The position numbers and the translations under genes are program-made. This document shows positions 61,529-64,000 of a stretch of 64,000 bases of DNA, piece by piece (position 1 is the stretch's first letter; each line of letters opens with the position of its first letter). A model generated the notes under the pieces. That model was not told where the DNA came from, did no database searches, and saw only the letters and a program-made list of their open reading frames with translations. The DNA is from JBNNGK01 sp050268245. GTDB lineage: Bacteria > Pseudomonadota > Gammaproteobacteria > Enterobacterales > Enterobacteriaceae. The stretch spans positions 186,001 to 250,000 of the forward strand of contig NZ_JBNNGK010000001.1 in NCBI RefSeq assembly GCF_050268245.1. Reading direction: 5' to 3'.

Positions 61529-62671
61529 GTGAAAAACCTATTCTCCGCCTCCTTAATTGCACTGAGTCTGTGCGTCACGTCAGGGATTGCGCAGGCCGCT
61601 GGCCCACAACTGACCTCACATATCGTCGACCAATACGCCGAGCATATTTTTTATAACAGCGGTGCCACCGGCATGGCACTGGTGGTCATCGACGGCGACC
61701 AAGTGGTCAATCGCAGTTTTGGCGACACCAAACCGGGTAACAATCTGCGTCCACGGCCAGACTCGCTGATCCGTATCGCCTCCATTACCAAACTGATGAC
61801 CAGCGAAGTGATGGTCAAAATGGCGGAGGAAGGCCGAGTAAAACTCACCGATCCGCTGAAAAAATACGCGCCACGCGGGGCTCAGGTGCCAAGCTACAAT
61901 GCGCGTCAACCGATTACGTTGTTAAACCTGGCTACGCACACCAGCAGCTTACCCCGCGAACAACCGGGGCAAAAACCGCCGAAAACGCCGGTGTTCACCT
62001 GGCCAACTCAGGCGCAGCGCTGGCAGTGGCTTGAACAGGCTAAAGTCACCGTGCCACCGGGCGTACATGCGTCCTATTCCAACCTGGCTTACGATCTGCT
62101 GGCCGATGCGCTATCACGCGCAGCAGGCAAGTCATACAACGCCCTGCTGCGGGAAAAGATCACCAGGCCACTGGGCATGGTCGACACGACACTGACGCCA
62201 AGCGCCGAACAGTGTTCACGCCTGATGGTGGCCGCTACAGGATCAAGCGCATGTCGCAATACCACGGCGGCGGCGGGTAGCGGCGGTATTTACTCAACCC
62301 CGCGCGATATTCAACGCTGGATGCAACAGTTCTTGTCGTCAAAAGCGAGCGGGCCTCGGAAAGCCACCGCCGCCAAAGAACAAACCATGTACTTCCAGCG
62401 CCGCGATTTGGTGTCGTTAAAAGGTATGGACGTGCCGGGTGATGCGGATGCCTTGGGATTGGGTTGGGTCTACATGGCACCGAAGGACGGCCTGCCCGGC
62501 ATGATTCAGAAGACCGGCGGCGGTGGCGGGTTTATCACTTATATGGCGATGTCGCCGCAGAACAACGTGGGTGTATTCGTGGTCGTCACGCGTTCCGAGT
62601 TGACCCGCTTCACCAACATGAGCGATCCGGTCAATCGGCTAGTCGGTGATTTAGTCGCCAACAAAGGTTAA
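61529..62671 (+). CDS. ampH: D-alanyl-D-alanine carboxypeptidase/endopeptidase AmpH
   Basis: A periplasmic class C penicillin-binding enzyme that trims peptidoglycan peptides. The 380 residues start at GTG 61529 (MKNLFSASLIALSLC); the signal peptide ends AQAA. Active-site motifs are SITK (S85-K88), YSN (183-185) and KTG in QKTGGGGGFITYMAM. The match to E. coli AmpH extends throughout (HIFYNSGATGMALVVIDG). In E. coli ampH is elsewhere on the chromosome. It is convergent with hpaC. Confidence 0.93.
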   Translation: MKNLFSASLIALSLCVTSGIAQAAGPQLTSHIVDQYAEHIFYNSGATGMALVVIDGDQVVNRSFGDTKPGNNLRPRPDSLIRIASITKLMTSEVMVKMAEEGRVKLTDPLKKYAPRGAQVPSYNARQPITLLNLATHTSSLPREQPGQKPPKTPVFTWPTQAQRWQWLEQAKVTVPPGVHASYSNLAYDLLADALSRAAGKSYNALLREKITRPLGMVDTTLTPSAEQCSRLMVAATGSSACRNTTAAAGSGGIYSTPRDIQRWMQQFLSSKASGPRKATAAKEQTMYFQRRDLVSLKGMDVPGDADALGLGWVYMAPKDGLPGMIQKTGGGGGFITYMAMSPQNNVGVFVVVTRSELTRFTNMSDPVNRLVGDLVANKG

Positions 62672-62705
62672 TCATCAGGGCGCAGCAGCCTGCGCCCGTT
62701 TTATC

Positions 62706-63221
62706 TTACGCCAACGAGGCCATGGGGTGCATCACCGGATGAAAGTTGCGTTTGAAGTAAATCAAGCCGTGGCCTTGTTCACTGAGGATGATTTGCTTGA
62801 TCTCAACCAGATAAACCTGATGCGTACCAATACTCTGAACCTGCACAATCTCCCCCTCCAGACTGGCGAGGGTATCACACAGGACGGGCTGGCCGAGTGG
62901 GCCTTGCTGCCAGCTTTCCAGACGAAACCGTGCCTCCATGCTGACATCGGTCATCCCTGCGAAGTGGCGCGCCATCTGCTCCTGTTGATGATTGAGCACA
63001 TTGACGCACAGCGTGCCATTCTCTTGAAACACCGGGTTCATCGCGCTATTACGATTGATACACACCATCAAGGTCGGCGGGCTATCGGTCACCGAACACA
63101 CCGCCGTTGCGGTAATACCGCAGCGCCCGGCGGGGCCATCGGTCGTCACGATGTTGACCGCCGCAGACAGACTGGCCATCGCGTCACGAAAACGCAGTCG
63201 ATGTTCATTTTCCTGAGACAT
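62706..63221 (-). CDS. hpaC: 4-hydroxyphenylacetate 3-monooxygenase, reductase component
   Basis: An NADH:flavin reductase that supplies FADH2 to HpaB. ATG 63219-63221 (MSQENEHRLRFRDAMASLSAAV) gives 171 residues (E. coli 170). The flavin-reductase fold motifs ITATAVCSVTDSPPTLMVCIN and NVLNHQQEQMARHFAG are intact, and it ends FHPVMHPMASLA. It lies 17 bp after hpaB. Confidence 0.95.
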   Translation of the reverse strand: MSQENEHRLRFRDAMASLSAAVNIVTTDGPAGRCGITATAVCSVTDSPPTLMVCINRNSAMNPVFQENGTLCVNVLNHQQEQMARHFAGMTDVSMEARFRLESWQQGPLGQPVLCDTLASLEGEIVQVQSIGTHQVYLVEIKQIILSEQGHGLIYFKRNFHPVMHPMASLA

Positions 63222-63238
63222 ACACCACCCCACTCGAA

Positions 63239-64000
63239 TTATTTCAATAAGTTATCTAACTGATTAATATCGGCGTTGTTATGCAAATGCGGCACCGTCC
63301 AGCCATGTTGATCGTAATCGGACAGGCACCGATCAACCATGTGCATCATGCTCTCCATGGCTCCGGAATTCTGCGCATGGCGTAGGCATTGCAAACGGAT
63401 CTCATCCTGGCTGCCGGCATAATTAATTTCATAAAGTTCGTGGCGGCCACCAAACTCGCTGCCAATCGCATCCCACATCAGCTTTAGGATCTTGATGCGC
63501 TCAACGTGATCCATGCCGTTCGATCCGCGCACGTACTGGGCGAGATACTTGTCGATCGCGGGGTTATTGATATCGCGTACGCTGGAAGGCAAATAGATCA
63601 GCCCACTGGTGACGTTTTTCTCAATGATATTTTTTACTTTGGTGTAAGCCATTGGCGCCATCACCCGGTAGGTTTGCAGCGGGGTAGAATCCGGCAGATA
63701 AGCACCGTTTTCCCACGCGGTCGCCTCCGCGCACATCGCATCGCTCAGTGACCAGAACAGATTGCGCCAGGCGACCACCTCACCTAAATCGGCCTGTACG
63801 CCGCGGAACTCCAGCACGCCGGTACACGCGAGGCTTTTTTGCAGCAACGCAGTGATGAAATCCATCTTCACCGCCAGCCGTGTGCATGCCTGCAACGGGA
63901 ACAGCCGCGCAAACCCGCCTTCAGTACTCCAACGGCGACAACGGTCAAAATCACGGTAGATCAGCACATTTTCCCAAGGGATCAGCACATGATCCATCAC
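63239..64000 (-). CDS. hpaB: 4-hydroxyphenylacetate 3-monooxygenase, oxygenase component, partial
   Basis: A FADH2-dependent monooxygenase that hydroxylates 4-hydroxyphenylacetate to homoprotocatechuate. The window holds the C-terminal 253 residues (family about 520), from VMDHVLIPWENVLIYRDFDRC to ADINQLDNLLK. The true start is beyond the right edge. The substrate/FAD region NVTSGLIYLPSS is conserved. With hpaC it starts the aromatic degradation pathway; the rest of an hpa cluster, if any, is outside. Confidence 0.93.
   Translation of the reverse strand: MMDHVLIPWENVLIYRDFDRCRRWSTEGGFARLFPLQACTRLAVKMDFITALLQKSLACTGVLEFRGVQADLGEVVAWRNLFWSLSDAMCAEATAWENGAYLPDSTPLQTYRVMAPMAYTKVKNIIEKNVTSGLIYLPSSVRDINNPAIDKYLAQYVRGSNGMDHVERIKILKLMWDAIGSEFGGRHELYEINYAGSQDEIRLQCLRHAQNSGAMESMMHMVDRCLSDYDQHGWTVPHLHNNADINQLDNLLK

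Overview
The window is chromosomal DNA from a member of the Enterobacterales, most likely Serratia or a close relative. Almost every protein is a near full-length match to a conserved Escherichia coli protein. Read from right to left, the gene order follows the E. coli 99 min to 0.6 min stretch (leu tRNAs, rsmC, holD, rimI, prfC, osmY, ytjA, yjjU, yjjV, deo, ytjB, serB, radA, nadR, ettA, slt, trpR, yjjX, gpmB, rob, creA, arcA, yjtD, thrLABC, yaaA, alsT-type, talB, mog, satP, dnaKJ, nhaAR, rpsT, ribF, ileS, lspA, fkpB). The genus is inferred from differences from E. coli: an added yfiRNB operon, a NupC/NupX-type transporter next to deoC, a two-partner secretion pair, and ampH beside hpaBC. Identities rest on remembered family sequences, not on searches.

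Region 1 (1-23 kb) holds housekeeping genes. They comprise the ribF-ileS-lspA-fkpB operon, rpsT with its UUG start, nhaA-nhaR, dnaK-dnaJ behind a clear sigma-32 promoter, satP, an unassigned MHS-type transporter, mog, talB, an AGCS-family symporter, yaaA, and the thrLABC operon with its leader peptide and attenuator.

Region 2 (23-31 kb) holds yjtD, arcA, creA (without creBCD), rob, gpmB, yjjX, trpR with a trp operator touching its start, and slt. A broken yjjY-like reading frame lies just upstream of arcA.

Region 3 (31-39 kb) is the main accessory zone. It contains yfiRNB, a periplasm/inner-membrane/outer-membrane switch for c-di-GMP synthesis, then ettA, then a two-partner secretion pair (tpsB, tpsA). 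The tps pair has a very short TpsA, a terminator-like hairpin between the genes and a very AT-rich upstream region, all signs of transfer.

Region 4 (39-59 kb) carries nadR-radA-serB, divergent ytjB, a 0.6 kb array of REP-type repeats, the deoCABD nucleoside catabolism operon with a CRP-site pair upstream, a nucleoside transporter with its own CRP site, yjjU-yjjV, a CsbD-like gene, ytjA, osmY, prfC, rimI-holD, rsmC, and a second array of the same REP family.

Region 5 (59-64 kb) has three tRNA-Leu(CAG) genes behind a stringent-type promoter, a small membrane protein, a membrane diguanylate cyclase, ampH, hpaC, and the C-terminal half of hpaB cut by the window edge.

I found no CRISPR array, prophage, insertion sequence or defence island. 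The most unusual features are the tpsA-hairpin-tpsB island, the two REP arrays, the frameshifted yjjY region and the trpR operator position.
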